Notes under the pieces: model-generated
What the model saw: the letters and a program-made list of their open reading frames with translations, nothing else
Told to the model about the DNA's origin: nothing
The model's database searches: none
Virus record (IMG/VR): IMGVR_UViG_3300025137_000100
Span: 1-38,416 of that record
Length of the DNA: 38,416 bases
Direction: 5' to 3' (one strand)
Source: a virus
Shown: piece after piece, positions 15,106-21,792 of the stretch
How the letters are laid out: the number at the start of each line of letters is the position of its first letter
How positions within the stretch are numbered: position 1 is the stretch's first letter
Made by a program: the position numbers and the translations under genes

Positions 15106-16217
15106 GTCGCGCCAACATATTCAAAACTAAAAGTTCTAACTTTCTGACGAAAACCACCTTTTCTTGTCATGCTACCAGTTGGGTTTCGCTGACTTTTTGA
15201 AGTATTATTGTGAATACTTTTCAATTTCCAAACTGGGCTTTTCGCCATCGCTTTGTAAACTGGAATACTGCTAAATTTAGCTTGTGCGGTGTAACCTTTT
15301 TTAACCATCATTTCAGCAGTAATTTCAATAATTCTCATACCCATACCAAACCCCACATAATCGGGGTGAATAACTGTACGATTTGAGTGCATAACTTTTG
15401 GTTTTCTAGAAGTTTTCTTCCACGGCACATAATTAGCAAAGCATTGGAAACCAATTTGCACACCTTCAAGATACAAACCGTAAGTTTCAATGTGACCGCC
15501 AGCTAATTTGTCGCTTAAATAATGATACTTGCTAAAGTTTTTCCACGTTGATCTGTCACATTCTGCAATGTCGAATTTGATTTGCTCTTTTCGTTCGTAA
15601 CTACATCGAAGTCGCCTCCGATCTTCATAGCGTTCTTTATTGCAATCAATTACCCAATCAGGATTTAACCACTCAAAAACATCATAATGACATGAAATTA
15701 AAACAATCTTTTTTTCGTATTTTCGCGCAAACTTTTGAACACAATGCGCCATGACTTTTGCCACATTCCGATCCACAACAGACGTAAATTCATCAATAAC
15801 CACAAACGGTTTCTTGGAACACATTTGTAAAGCAGCTTCCGCTCTTGCTTTTTGACCATTCGACAATGCCCCAGCTGGTTTTACCCAACATGGAACTTGA
15901 GATAATCCTATTCCAGTTAACGCATGAACACATTCATCATAACTCATTGACGTTGGAAATTGTTCAATGACTGGTTTTTTTAAATCTAAAAGTTCATCAA
16001 AGCAAGCTGGCCCAAAAATTTCGTGCGCTAAAGTTGTTTTTCCAGAACCAGAAGCACCAATAATTAGACCCACATTAAAATCAGTTTGAACATCTGCATT
16101 AATTGCCATTTTATGGGTCAACTTACTTTCAATTGGTAAATCTACTGATTGAGCGGCTTTAACGCTTCGAAATCCAGACGGTGGGTCGCTTTTTAAATTA
16201 ACTACAAAATTTTGCAT
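15102..16217 (-). CDS. ABC-type ATPase fused to GNAT-like acetyltransferase (COG2401-like)
   Basis: 371 residues. N-terminal ABC ATPase: Walker A GASGSGKTT (54-62), signature LSNGQ (118-122), Walker B PFVVIDE (137-143) and switch His in ISCHYD (H177). From about 215 the chain changes to a GNAT-like domain with WKNFSKYHYLSD (about 225-235) and the acyl-CoA site region TVIHPDYVGFGMGMRI (301-316). This architecture is that of COG2401, and the C-terminal part recalls Mu Mom-type acyltransferases that modify adenine in DNA. No membrane segments are seen, so it is not a transporter. It overlaps the ParB-like gene by 16 bp. DNA base modification or protection is inference from this pairing. Confidence 0.75.
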   Translation of the reverse strand: MQNFVVNLKSDPPSGFRSVKAAQSVDLPIESKLTHKMAINADVQTDFNVGLIIGASGSGKTTLAHEIFGPACFDELLDLKKPVIEQFPTSMSYDECVHALTGIGLSQVPCWVKPAGALSNGQKARAEAALQMCSKKPFVVIDEFTSVVDRNVAKVMAHCVQKFARKYEKKIVLISCHYDVFEWLNPDWVIDCNKERYEDRRRLRCSYERKEQIKFDIAECDRSTWKNFSKYHYLSDKLAGGHIETYGLYLEGVQIGFQCFANYVPWKKTSRKPKVMHSNRTVIHPDYVGFGMGMRIIEITAEMMVKKGYTAQAKFSSIPVYKAMAKSPVWKLKSIHNNTSKSQRNPTGSMTRKGGFRQKVRTFSFEYVGAT

Positions 16218-16741
16218 TCAACACCTTCTTTTTCAGCTTTGTGAAACCACGTTTCCAAATCCATTTCGGTTTCAAAAGTTAAAAGTAATTCGTGACGAAG
16301 TTCGGCGGTGCTTTCGTCATTTGTATGATCTTCGTCGTTTAAATTTAAAAAACGAGCTAATTCAATTTCATCAAAGAGCGTATCTGAAAGATTAAAATCA
16401 TCGTTCATTAAGTCCGTTAATTCGTCAGTCAACATTGGGAAATCCCAACGACTTTCTTCCGCGCTACGATTATCTGCCAGCCGATAGGATTTTTTTTCGT
16501 TTTCAGAAAGACCTTCTGCAACGTGAACAGGAATTTTTTTCATACCCAATTTTTGAGCCGCTTGCAGTCTTGTATGACCAGCTAAGATTATTCGGTCAGT
16601 ATCGACAACGATAGGAGAGCGAAAACCATATTGTTTTATTGATTTAGCTACCTTCGATATTGCATCTGGCGTGATCTGACGAGGATTTTTCTCGTAAGGT
16701 TTCACTGTGTCAATTGGGTCAATACTGACCGAATAACTCAT
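16202..16741 (-). CDS. ParB/Srx-like domain protein
   Basis: 179 residues. The N-terminal ParB-like nuclease fold is clear: KPYEKNPRQ (14-22), the GHTR motif (55-58) followed by LQAAQKLG, and SYRLADNRSAEES (85-97). The usual chromosomal ParB centromere-binding helix-turn-helix region is missing; the rest is acidic. In phages such domains commonly accompany DNA methyltransferases or other DNA-modifying enzymes. Here the partner is the ABC/GNAT protein (16-bp overlap). It is coupled upstream to the Lys-rich peptide by ATGA. Confidence 0.8.
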   Translation of the reverse strand: MSYSVSIDPIDTVKPYEKNPRQITPDAISKVAKSIKQYGFRSPIVVDTDRIILAGHTRLQAAQKLGMKKIPVHVAEGLSENEKKSYRLADNRSAEESRWDFPMLTDELTDLMNDDFNLSDTLFDEIELARFLNLNDEDHTNDESTAELRHELLLTFETEMDLETWFHKAEKEGVECKIL

Positions 16742-16833
16742 TTTTTCTTTCCTTTAGGTTTCTTTTTCATGGGTGTTTTAGTAGATTTCATGCTTGATGC
16801 AGAAAGTTTTTTGGTTGACTTGCCGTATGCCAT
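16738..16833 (-). CDS. Lys-rich peptide, 31 aa
   Basis: ATG at 16833 with AAGGA 10 bases upstream; 31 codons to a TGA in an ATGA overlap with the ParB-like gene. Twelve of 31 residues are Lys, ending in KKKPKGKKK, with Ser/Thr spacers, like a histone-tail or DNA-compacting peptide. Clear binding site and coupling support translation. Function unknown; DNA or RNA binding is likely from charge. Confidence 0.65.
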   Translation of the reverse strand: MAYGKSTKKLSASSMKSTKTPMKKKPKGKKK

Positions 16834-16898
16834 AAGAATTTTTCCTTTGCTTATAATTACTAAATAGCAAAGTTTAGCACAGAAATCATCCCTAAAAT

Positions 16899-16913
16899 AT
16901 TACAAAACGTAAT
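16899..16913. promoter_or_regulatory. Operator, ATTAC class, divergent region
   Basis: ATTACAAAACGTAAT, perfect arms. It lies in the 90-bp region between the leftward ParB/GNAT operon and the rightward gene at 16924, so it could control both. Confidence 0.65.
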
Positions 16914-16923
16914 GAGGTGAATT

Positions 16924-17115
16924 TTGACATATACAGTTAAATCCGAACCGATCCAATGGCATTTAAAAACAAGCAGATATGATTACTGCCCTGATTGCCA
17001 TGCGCGGTTGATTTATATTAGCCAATTCGTGCGAAACTGCGACTTGTGCTTTCAGTTTTTTAAATTACGAACCCCCATTTGCGAATGGGAAGAGGAACAT
17101 GGGGTAGACAAATAA
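16924..17115 (+). CDS. Small zinc-ribbon protein, 63 aa
   Basis: TTG start with a GAGGTGA binding site 6 bases upstream, directly after the operator at 16899. Two CxxC pairs (CPDC near 22 and CDLC near 39) form a zinc ribbon; the rest is aromatic-rich. Rightward, upstream of the HTH gene at 17155, with that gene's promoter starting within its last codons. Function unknown. Confidence 0.6.
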   Translation: MTYTVKSEPIQWHLKTSRYDYCPDCHARLIYISQFVRNCDLCFQFFKLRTPICEWEEEHGVDK

Positions 17116-17134
17116 TATGCTTTCCGCATATATT
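17105..17134 (+). promoter_or_regulatory. Rightward promoter with spacer palindrome
   Basis: -35 TAGACA (17105-17110), 18-bp spacer, -10 TATATT (17129-17134). The spacer holds the perfect palindrome ATATGC-TTTCC-GCATAT (17115-17131). It drives the HTH gene at 17155. Confidence 0.6.
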
Positions 17135-17154
17135 AAAAATAAACGGATGGCAAA

Positions 17155-17427
17155 ATGAGCAAAAAGAAAAAACTAACAAAAGCAGAATTAAAACATATCG
17201 AAAAAGAAGAATTTTTTAAAATTGTAAGGAATATTTTTCCACAAGGAACGCAACATAAATTTGGAAAATATGTTGGCGTGAGCCAAGGCACCATTTCAAA
17301 ATGGCATCAAGGCATCTTACCTGTTCCATACTATGCAAAAGTAATTATGGCGCACTTAATGGAACGGAACGAGGGCGGTTTTGATCCGTTCCTTGACGTG
17401 GAAAGCTATTTTAAAGATCAATCTTGA
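17155..17427 (+). CDS. Helix-turn-helix repressor-like protein, 90 aa
   Basis: A Lys-rich N-terminus (SKKKKLTKAELKHIEKEEFF) is followed by KFGKYVGVSQGTISKWHQGILPVPYYA, a Cro/CI-type helix-turn-helix. Its own promoter contains one of the ATATGC-N5-GCATAT palindromes, so this protein is a candidate for the factor that binds this class; that link is inference. It runs rightward and its 3' end overlaps the primase-helicase 3' end by 10 bp. Confidence 0.7.
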   Translation: MSKKKKLTKAELKHIEKEEFFKIVRNIFPQGTQHKFGKYVGVSQGTISKWHQGILPVPYYAKVIMAHLMERNEGGFDPFLDVESYFKDQS

Positions 17428-19232
17428 TTGTACCAAGCCTGTCCCACGACAGTTGGTGCGCCGTATTGCTGTGCTGGTTCAGCCGCTGGTGTATAACGGC
17501 CTGTCAATCTATCGTAATCAAAATAAACACAACCAACTTGACCAGCGTATTTATCCCTGACTTTGTGAATATGAACTTCGACAGGCTTAGATAAATCGCG
17601 TCTGTCGCGTGAAACAGCCCAAATCATATCACCCTTGTCAGCCCATCTTGCAGACCCTGAAATATCATACGCAGTCGGAACTGGCACTTCTTCTTCATGC
17701 ATTGTAACCATTTTTTTGGGATGCGCGACAAACCAAACATGAACATCATTACTTTCCGCAAATTGCCTGACTTTCGCCAGCATCATGGAAACATATTCGG
17801 TTTCACGATCCAATGGCCTATCTAATTCATTGTATGGATCAATTACCAAACCTTTAATGCCGTGACGTTTTACCAAAATTGTTGCTTGTTCCAAAATATG
17901 ATCAATCGTAGGTGTTGCCACGCGCCAATCATTATATCGTATAAATTTAAAATATTTATTGAGATAACCCATGCCATCAGAAATTTGTTGCTTGTTCATT
18001 CTGGGTGTTGGCCCATCAGAATAAAAAGGCAGTCCAATGTGTTTTTCAAGAAATTTACGAATATGGTGCGCTGGCTTGTTTTCAAACGAACAGATGCCGA
18101 ATTTCCAGCCGTGTATCTTCGCCATGTTCATCAGGATTTGGTCAAGAAACTCTGATTTTCCAGAGTTTGGAATGCCTGTTACAATCGACATTTGACCCTC
18201 AACAATTTTCATATAATCGTCTAAATTATCAAAGCCTGTTGTTAATGGATCAAAAGACAGCCCATCGTAATCCTCAAACACCTCTGCTTCATAATCCAAC
18301 ACGCCATGCACACCGCGAATGGGCCAAGCCTCTGCATCTGTTATAAGGTTGGATACAGCTTCTTTACCGCACTTCAATAAAACATCGTTTGCGTCCTTAC
18401 AGCCCTGCGGATAGCGCACTCTGAAACATTTATCTCGACCAATACGCCGTGACAGTTCGTTTGCCAGCCCACGCCCTGCTTCATCGCCATCACTCATTAT
18501 GATGATACGCTCCGCAGCGTCGATTAAAGCCCTTTGATCTTCAAGAAAGTGAAAACCTTTTTCTGCGGCGTTTTTATATTCTGCTTTTGCACCTGTTGGC
18601 ACTGACAAGGCTGCTTTGCCTGTTGCTTCATAAACCGACATAGCGTCGATTTCGCCCTCAGTTATAACTATTTCGTTTTGATCTGGCTCAATTAAGTGCA
18701 AGCCATAAAAGATTTGTTCACAGCCCTTTTCTTGACTGTAGCCATATGGCTTTTCATTTACTGCGCGGCGATATTTAACAGAAACTAATTCGCCATCACG
18801 AAAGTAATTGAATGCAATAAACATCCGCTGCTTGCCATCAAACATTTTTTGCGTCTGTGCAATATTGAAATCAGAAACTGTCTTGTTGCTGATGCCGCGA
18901 CCCAGAAACCAATTAAAGATCGCATCTGAATATTTATCGGGATCAGCACTGACTTTTTTCTGAACAGTTGCTGGCTTGTCGTAAGAAATTTTTTCATATG
19001 CTCTGTATGATTCAAAATTATCGGAAACCTTGCCAGTGAATGAATTGCCTTCTGACTCGCAATGGTGACAGAAATAAACGGCTGTTCCACCGTCTATTGT
19101 GACAGAGAGGCAAGGATCAGTCTTGTTCTTGCGCGTTGATGAACAATTCGGGCAAGTGGTGCGGTGTTGACCAGAGCCATAATTTTTAAGCGTAATGCCT
19201 TTTTCAAGAAGGCTTTCAGTAACCGTTTTCAT
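17418..19232 (-). CDS. Primase-helicase, T7 gp4 / Twinkle type
   Basis: 604 residues. N-terminal zinc-binding domain with CPNC (27-30) and CHHC (55-58); TOPRIM domain with VITEGEID (E192) and IIMSDGDEAG (D248, D250); C-terminal RecA-like hexameric helicase with Walker A GIPNSGKS (353-360) and a later LVIDPYNELD Walker B-like strand. It would synthesise primers and unwind DNA at the phage fork. No DNA polymerase is seen in the window, so the host enzyme or one outside is used. Coupled to the DUF1376 gene by ATGA. Confidence 0.9.
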   Translation of the reverse strand: MKTVTESLLEKGITLKNYGSGQHRTTCPNCSSTRKNKTDPCLSVTIDGGTAVYFCHHCESEGNSFTGKVSDNFESYRAYEKISYDKPATVQKKVSADPDKYSDAIFNWFLGRGISNKTVSDFNIAQTQKMFDGKQRMFIAFNYFRDGELVSVKYRRAVNEKPYGYSQEKGCEQIFYGLHLIEPDQNEIVITEGEIDAMSVYEATGKAALSVPTGAKAEYKNAAEKGFHFLEDQRALIDAAERIIIMSDGDEAGRGLANELSRRIGRDKCFRVRYPQGCKDANDVLLKCGKEAVSNLITDAEAWPIRGVHGVLDYEAEVFEDYDGLSFDPLTTGFDNLDDYMKIVEGQMSIVTGIPNSGKSEFLDQILMNMAKIHGWKFGICSFENKPAHHIRKFLEKHIGLPFYSDGPTPRMNKQQISDGMGYLNKYFKFIRYNDWRVATPTIDHILEQATILVKRHGIKGLVIDPYNELDRPLDRETEYVSMMLAKVRQFAESNDVHVWFVAHPKKMVTMHEEEVPVPTAYDISGSARWADKGDMIWAVSRDRRDLSKPVEVHIHKVRDKYAGQVGCVYFDYDRLTGRYTPAAEPAQQYGAPTVVGQAWYNQD

Positions 19233-19882
19233 ATCGCACCTCTTGGGCTTAATAATTTTTTCGGCTGCTCTTTTTCTTTGATCGTTTTTTCGTTCTGGTA
19301 TTTTAGCTTGGCGTTCAAAACCATAAACCAGTTTTTTGGAATTGGGGCTTCGTTGGCGAATGCTAAATCAAAACCTTCGATCTGCGCTTTTATATCAATG
19401 TTAGAATATAACCGCGCCAGCTTTTCGTAATCTTCCTTTGTTAATCGAATTACCTGACCTTTAAAAACATATTCTTTTACATTTGTTTTTAGTGTGTCAA
19501 CGGTTTTTTTACGTTTCGTAATTGACCTAGCGTCAACTGGCTTCTTTCGGTTTTCCGCAACATTTCGTGCAGCGTTTGCCTTGTTCGTGTAAATTTCCTC
19601 TGCCTTAAACCGCTCACGCTCTAGCCGTGGCTGCGTCCAAATGTTTTCGTTTTCATCAATGCAATTAAAAAATTCTGACAGAACATCCGTTACATCTTCT
19701 GTAATTTTATTCCCCATCAGCACTTTTTTAATTATGCCTTTATCATTTTGCACATAGCCCTTTTCCCACTGCTCCATAAGAAATAAAAAATAGGCTCCAT
19801 GTTGCTCAAGAGTCAGGTGCGCCGTGTCACCACGGTAATCTGTAATGTATAGAGGTAAGAATTTTGTAAATTTGTCTTTCAT
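19229..19882 (-). CDS. DUF1376 replication-type protein
   Basis: 217 residues. The N-terminal 80 residues (FLPLYITDYRGDTAHLTLEQHGAYFLFLMEQW) match DUF1376, a winged-helix-like domain common in prophage replication genes. The C-terminal part is basic (NRKKPVDARSITKRKK), as in initiator proteins. The position, ATGA-coupled to primase-helicase, supports a role in origin recognition or helicase loading. Preceded by an ACCCAAAC leader (19895-19902), a variant operator and a promoter palindrome. Confidence 0.75.
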   Translation of the reverse strand: MKDKFTKFLPLYITDYRGDTAHLTLEQHGAYFLFLMEQWEKGYVQNDKGIIKKVLMGNKITEDVTDVLSEFFNCIDENENIWTQPRLERERFKAEEIYTNKANAARNVAENRKKPVDARSITKRKKTVDTLKTNVKEYVFKGQVIRLTKEDYEKLARLYSNIDIKAQIEGFDLAFANEAPIPKNWFMVLNAKLKYQNEKTIKEKEQPKKLLSPRGAI

Positions 19883-19903
19883 TGTATCGCCTTCGTTTGG
19901 GTG

Positions 19904-19919
19904 ATTACTTTTTTGTAAT
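19904..19919. promoter_or_regulatory. Variant operator with 6-bp spacer
   Basis: ATTAC-TTTTTT-GTAAT; arms extend one base further each side (G...C). The spacer is one base longer than in the other sites. It lies between the leader motif and the palindrome at 19924. Confidence 0.45.
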
Positions 19920-19923
19920 CTTT

Positions 19924-19940
19924 TTATGCTTTAAGCATAT
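19924..19940. promoter_or_regulatory. Promoter-type palindrome TTATGC-TTTAA-GCATAT
   Basis: Same class as the spacer palindromes at 13356 and 17115. A weak leftward -35 (TTGGGT, 19942-19947) adjoins it, but I cannot assign a good -10. Confidence 0.5.
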
Positions 19941-19973
19941 AACCCAACCTTTTTAAATTTGCAAATCTTTTTT

Positions 19974-19995
19974 AAAAAAAACGGCGCAAGCCGCT
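19974..19995 (-). terminator. Intrinsic terminator after rusA
   Basis: On the leftward transcript: AGCGGC-TTGC-GCCGTT, six pairs, followed by a run of T. It ends the cro-rusA transcript. Confidence 0.75.
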
Positions 19996-20013
19996 ATATA
20001 TGTATATAATATA

Positions 20014-20036
20014 TGTATTATGTATTATGTATTATG
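20014..20036. repeat. Tandem 7-bp repeat (TGTATTA)3
   Basis: Three copies of TGTATTA and a partial fourth, inside a very AT-rich stretch (19997-20040), in the gap between rusA and the replication operon. It could be a DNA unwinding element or iterons of the origin; there is no direct proof. Confidence 0.6.
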
Positions 20037-20080
20037 TGTCACGTTATCGTCACGGCATCGTAATGAAAACGTAATGATTT

Positions 20081-20500
20081 CTATTCGATAAAGGAAAGTT
20101 CCAATACTATCATAGGCTTTTCAGCCCAAACCTTGCTGCTAATTTTACTGCAAATCTGACTATCATTGTAATAAAGAATACCCTCGGCAGCATCCATTAC
20201 ACTTTTTTCTAAATTATCCAGATCAGGCTTTTTTGTGTGAGTTCCAAACCTCGACAAGCACCAATTCCGACTTTTTTTGCTGTAACTTTTTGGCACAGGC
20301 ATCATAAATGTTAGCTCAAGTTTAAGTGGGCCAGCGAACGGATGTTTGTCGTGATTGGCTGCAATCCAATCTCCCACAAGCCCTTCAAAATCCTTAGTTT
20401 TTTTAGGAGTATAAGTCCTACTAAGTCCATGTTTGTCTGTAAAAGTTCGCGGCCTTGCTTTCGGAACTGGATGAATTGGAATTTCAAATAAATAGGACAT
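20081..20500 (-). CDS. rusA: RusA-family Holliday junction resolvase
   Basis: 139 residues. Opening PIHPVPKARPRTF and the catalytic segment KKPDLDNLEKSVMDAAEGILYYNDSQI carry the conserved acidic residues of RusA (PDxDN...DA...Y.DD/ND). It resolves recombination junctions made during RecT-dependent recombination, possibly before packaging. Second gene of the cro operon and 14 bp behind its stop. Confidence 0.88.
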   Translation of the reverse strand: MSYLFEIPIHPVPKARPRTFTDKHGLSRTYTPKKTKDFEGLVGDWIAANHDKHPFAGPLKLELTFMMPVPKSYSKKSRNWCLSRFGTHTKKPDLDNLEKSVMDAAEGILYYNDSQICSKISSKVWAEKPMIVLELSFIE

Positions 20501-20513
20501 ATTAATTTACTTG

Positions 20514-20528
20514 TTTACATTTTGTTAT
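20514..20528. promoter_or_regulatory. Weak operator-like site
   Basis: TTTACATTTTGTTAT, 8 of 10 arm bases. It overlaps the cro stop codon and lies 14 bp upstream of rusA. Confidence 0.4.
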
Positions 20529-20751
20529 TTTTTGGTAGGTTTTCACCAGAAACATAACTTTTTGTAAACTTCCTTAGGAGGTCTGTCACAGTGAAATCTT
20601 CAATAACTAGGTCAAAAATCGACAACATCCTATTTGCTGGTATGCTCTGTCGTTTTACCCAAAGAGAAACTGCGGTGGGCGATACGCCACAATGCTTCGC
20701 AACTGCGGCATTGCCGCCTAACGACTTTATAAAACATTTTATTTCCGACAA
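20515..20751 (-). CDS. Cro/YdaS-like repressor
   Basis: 78 residues, TTG start with AGGAG 8 bases upstream. SLGGNAAVAKHCGVSPTAVSLWVKRQSIPANRMLSIFDLV is a Cro/YdaS helix-turn-helix. It is divergent from the CI-like gene and first in the leftward lytic operon, the usual cro place. It probably shuts off the repressor promoter and commits the phage to lytic growth. Confidence 0.8.
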   Translation of the reverse strand: MSEIKCFIKSLGGNAAVAKHCGVSPTAVSLWVKRQSIPANRMLSIFDLVIEDFTVTDLLRKFTKSYVSGENLPKNNKM

Positions 20752-21098
20752 CTTTTATACTCCTTTGTACAAATCTTACTTTACATTTTGTAATATTTTT
20801 TGCAATCGATTTGAGCCTTAAATGAGAAAAAGTATAAACATTTGGATTTCTCGCAAATACGGATTAAAGGGCTGTTCAGGTTACAGCTTTGCTTACATCG
20901 TTTGTGGATATGGCCGAGCCTACCGAAAAAATGTTTGCGTGGCTGCACTACGATTTTCTTTAAAAAGGGCGTCGAATTGGTGGCCTGTCGCAGCGAGAAA
21001 AGTCGGTTGCGTTTCACCACCTCAATTTTTATTAGTTAAATTATTTGGATGGCAACAGAAAATATGCCAGTTTGTGTAGGTTAATTAAAGAGTAAATT
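20752..21098. other. Divergent cro/cI control region, no supported gene
   Basis: 347 bp between the two repressor genes. It holds the operator at 20780, a -35-like TTGCAA at 20800-20805 and a weak -10 (TAAAGT) for cro. No second perfect ATTAC site is found near the CI start. An 85-codon rightward frame (20822-21079) and others run through it, but they lack a binding site and normal composition, so I do not call a gene. The middle part is more GC-rich than the surroundings. Confidence 0.5.
20780..20794. promoter_or_regulatory. Operator, ATTAC class, in the cro promoter
   Basis: TTTACATTTTGTAAT, 9 of 10 arm bases, between the -35-like TTGCAA and the -10 region of the leftward cro promoter. This is the place expected for CI repression. 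Confidence 0.65.
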
Positions 21099-21680
21099 AT
21101 GAACAAAGTAAGTCAAAGACTTAAACAACTTCGCGTTGATAGCGGATTGCGTCAATACGAAATAGCGAAAAAAATGAATATGTCACAAGGGGCTATAGCC
21201 CATTGGGAAAGTGGGCGAAACGAGCCATCTATTGATGATTTAAAGAAACTAGCCAGCATTCTTAAAACGGACGTTCAAGTTTTATCAGGAAGTCCAACCC
21301 TCGGATTGCAGCCGATAACATACAATTTGGGAGATGAACCAAATTTGCAGGAAATTGAAAATTTAACTGCCCCAAAAATACAATTGGGTGATGATATTGA
21401 GTCTTATATAATAACAATAGTTGGTAGTGATCGGTACTCACCAGCGTATAACAAGGGAGATATGATTTACTCAAGGCAGAGAGGAATGACCCCAAAATCT
21501 GCCAGCTTGAAAGACCACGAATGCCTTATTATTACAGATGAAGGCGATAAATATATTGGGTCACTTAGATCAGAAGATAAACATTTTTGGACAATCAGAA
21601 TTGCTAGTTCCGCACCAATATCTGGCGTAAAAATAAAGTCCGTTCACCCTGTGGTTTGGGTCAAACGCCACATCGACTAA
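21099..21680 (+). CDS. CI-like repressor, S24-like C-terminus without catalytic dyad
   Basis: 193 residues. An XRE helix-turn-helix (about 7-60: LRQYEIAKKMNMSQGAIAHWESGRNEPS) is followed by a LexA/CI-type C-terminal domain (about 95-190). In the S24 motif the serine normally three residues before the conserved Pro is Arg here (GSDRYSP, R112), and the later segment that should carry the Lys reads DKYIGSL. Self-cleavage through RecA is therefore unlikely, and induction may work by another route. Likely binder of the ATTAC palindromes; this is inference. An intrinsic terminator follows. Confidence 0.8.
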   Translation: MNKVSQRLKQLRVDSGLRQYEIAKKMNMSQGAIAHWESGRNEPSIDDLKKLASILKTDVQVLSGSPTLGLQPITYNLGDEPNLQEIENLTAPKIQLGDDIESYIITIVGSDRYSPAYNKGDMIYSRQRGMTPKSASLKDHECLIITDEGDKYIGSLRSEDKHFWTIRIASSAPISGVKIKSVHPVVWVKRHID

Positions 21681-21698
21681 ATACCCTGAGTAATTAAA

Positions 21699-21736
21699 AA
21701 AAGCGTGAGGCATAATTTTTGTCTTGCGCTTTTACG
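21699..21736 (+). terminator. Terminator after CI-like gene
   Basis: A 14-bp stem (21699-21712 with 21720-21733, including some G-T pairs) around a 7-base loop, ending in TTTT. Confidence 0.7.
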
Positions 21737-21750
21737 TTTTATTATATATT

Positions 21751-21765
21751 ATTACAAAACATAAT
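21751..21765. promoter_or_regulatory. Operator, ATTAC class, over recT promoter
   Basis: ATTACAAAACATAAT, 9 of 10 arm bases. It includes a -10-like CATAAT (21760-21765). A weaker copy (TTTACGTTTTATTAT, 7 of 10) lies 20 bp upstream at 21731-21745, so the pair could act together. Confidence 0.6.
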
Positions 21766-21792
21766 AATAATAATCGTTAAAGGAACCCAAAC

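Noticed and set aside
20822-21079. 85-codon rightward frame (and a leftward 79-codon frame) between the cro and CI genes
   Set aside because: No ribosome binding site, unusual composition, and it covers the divergent control region; no family resemblance that I can support.
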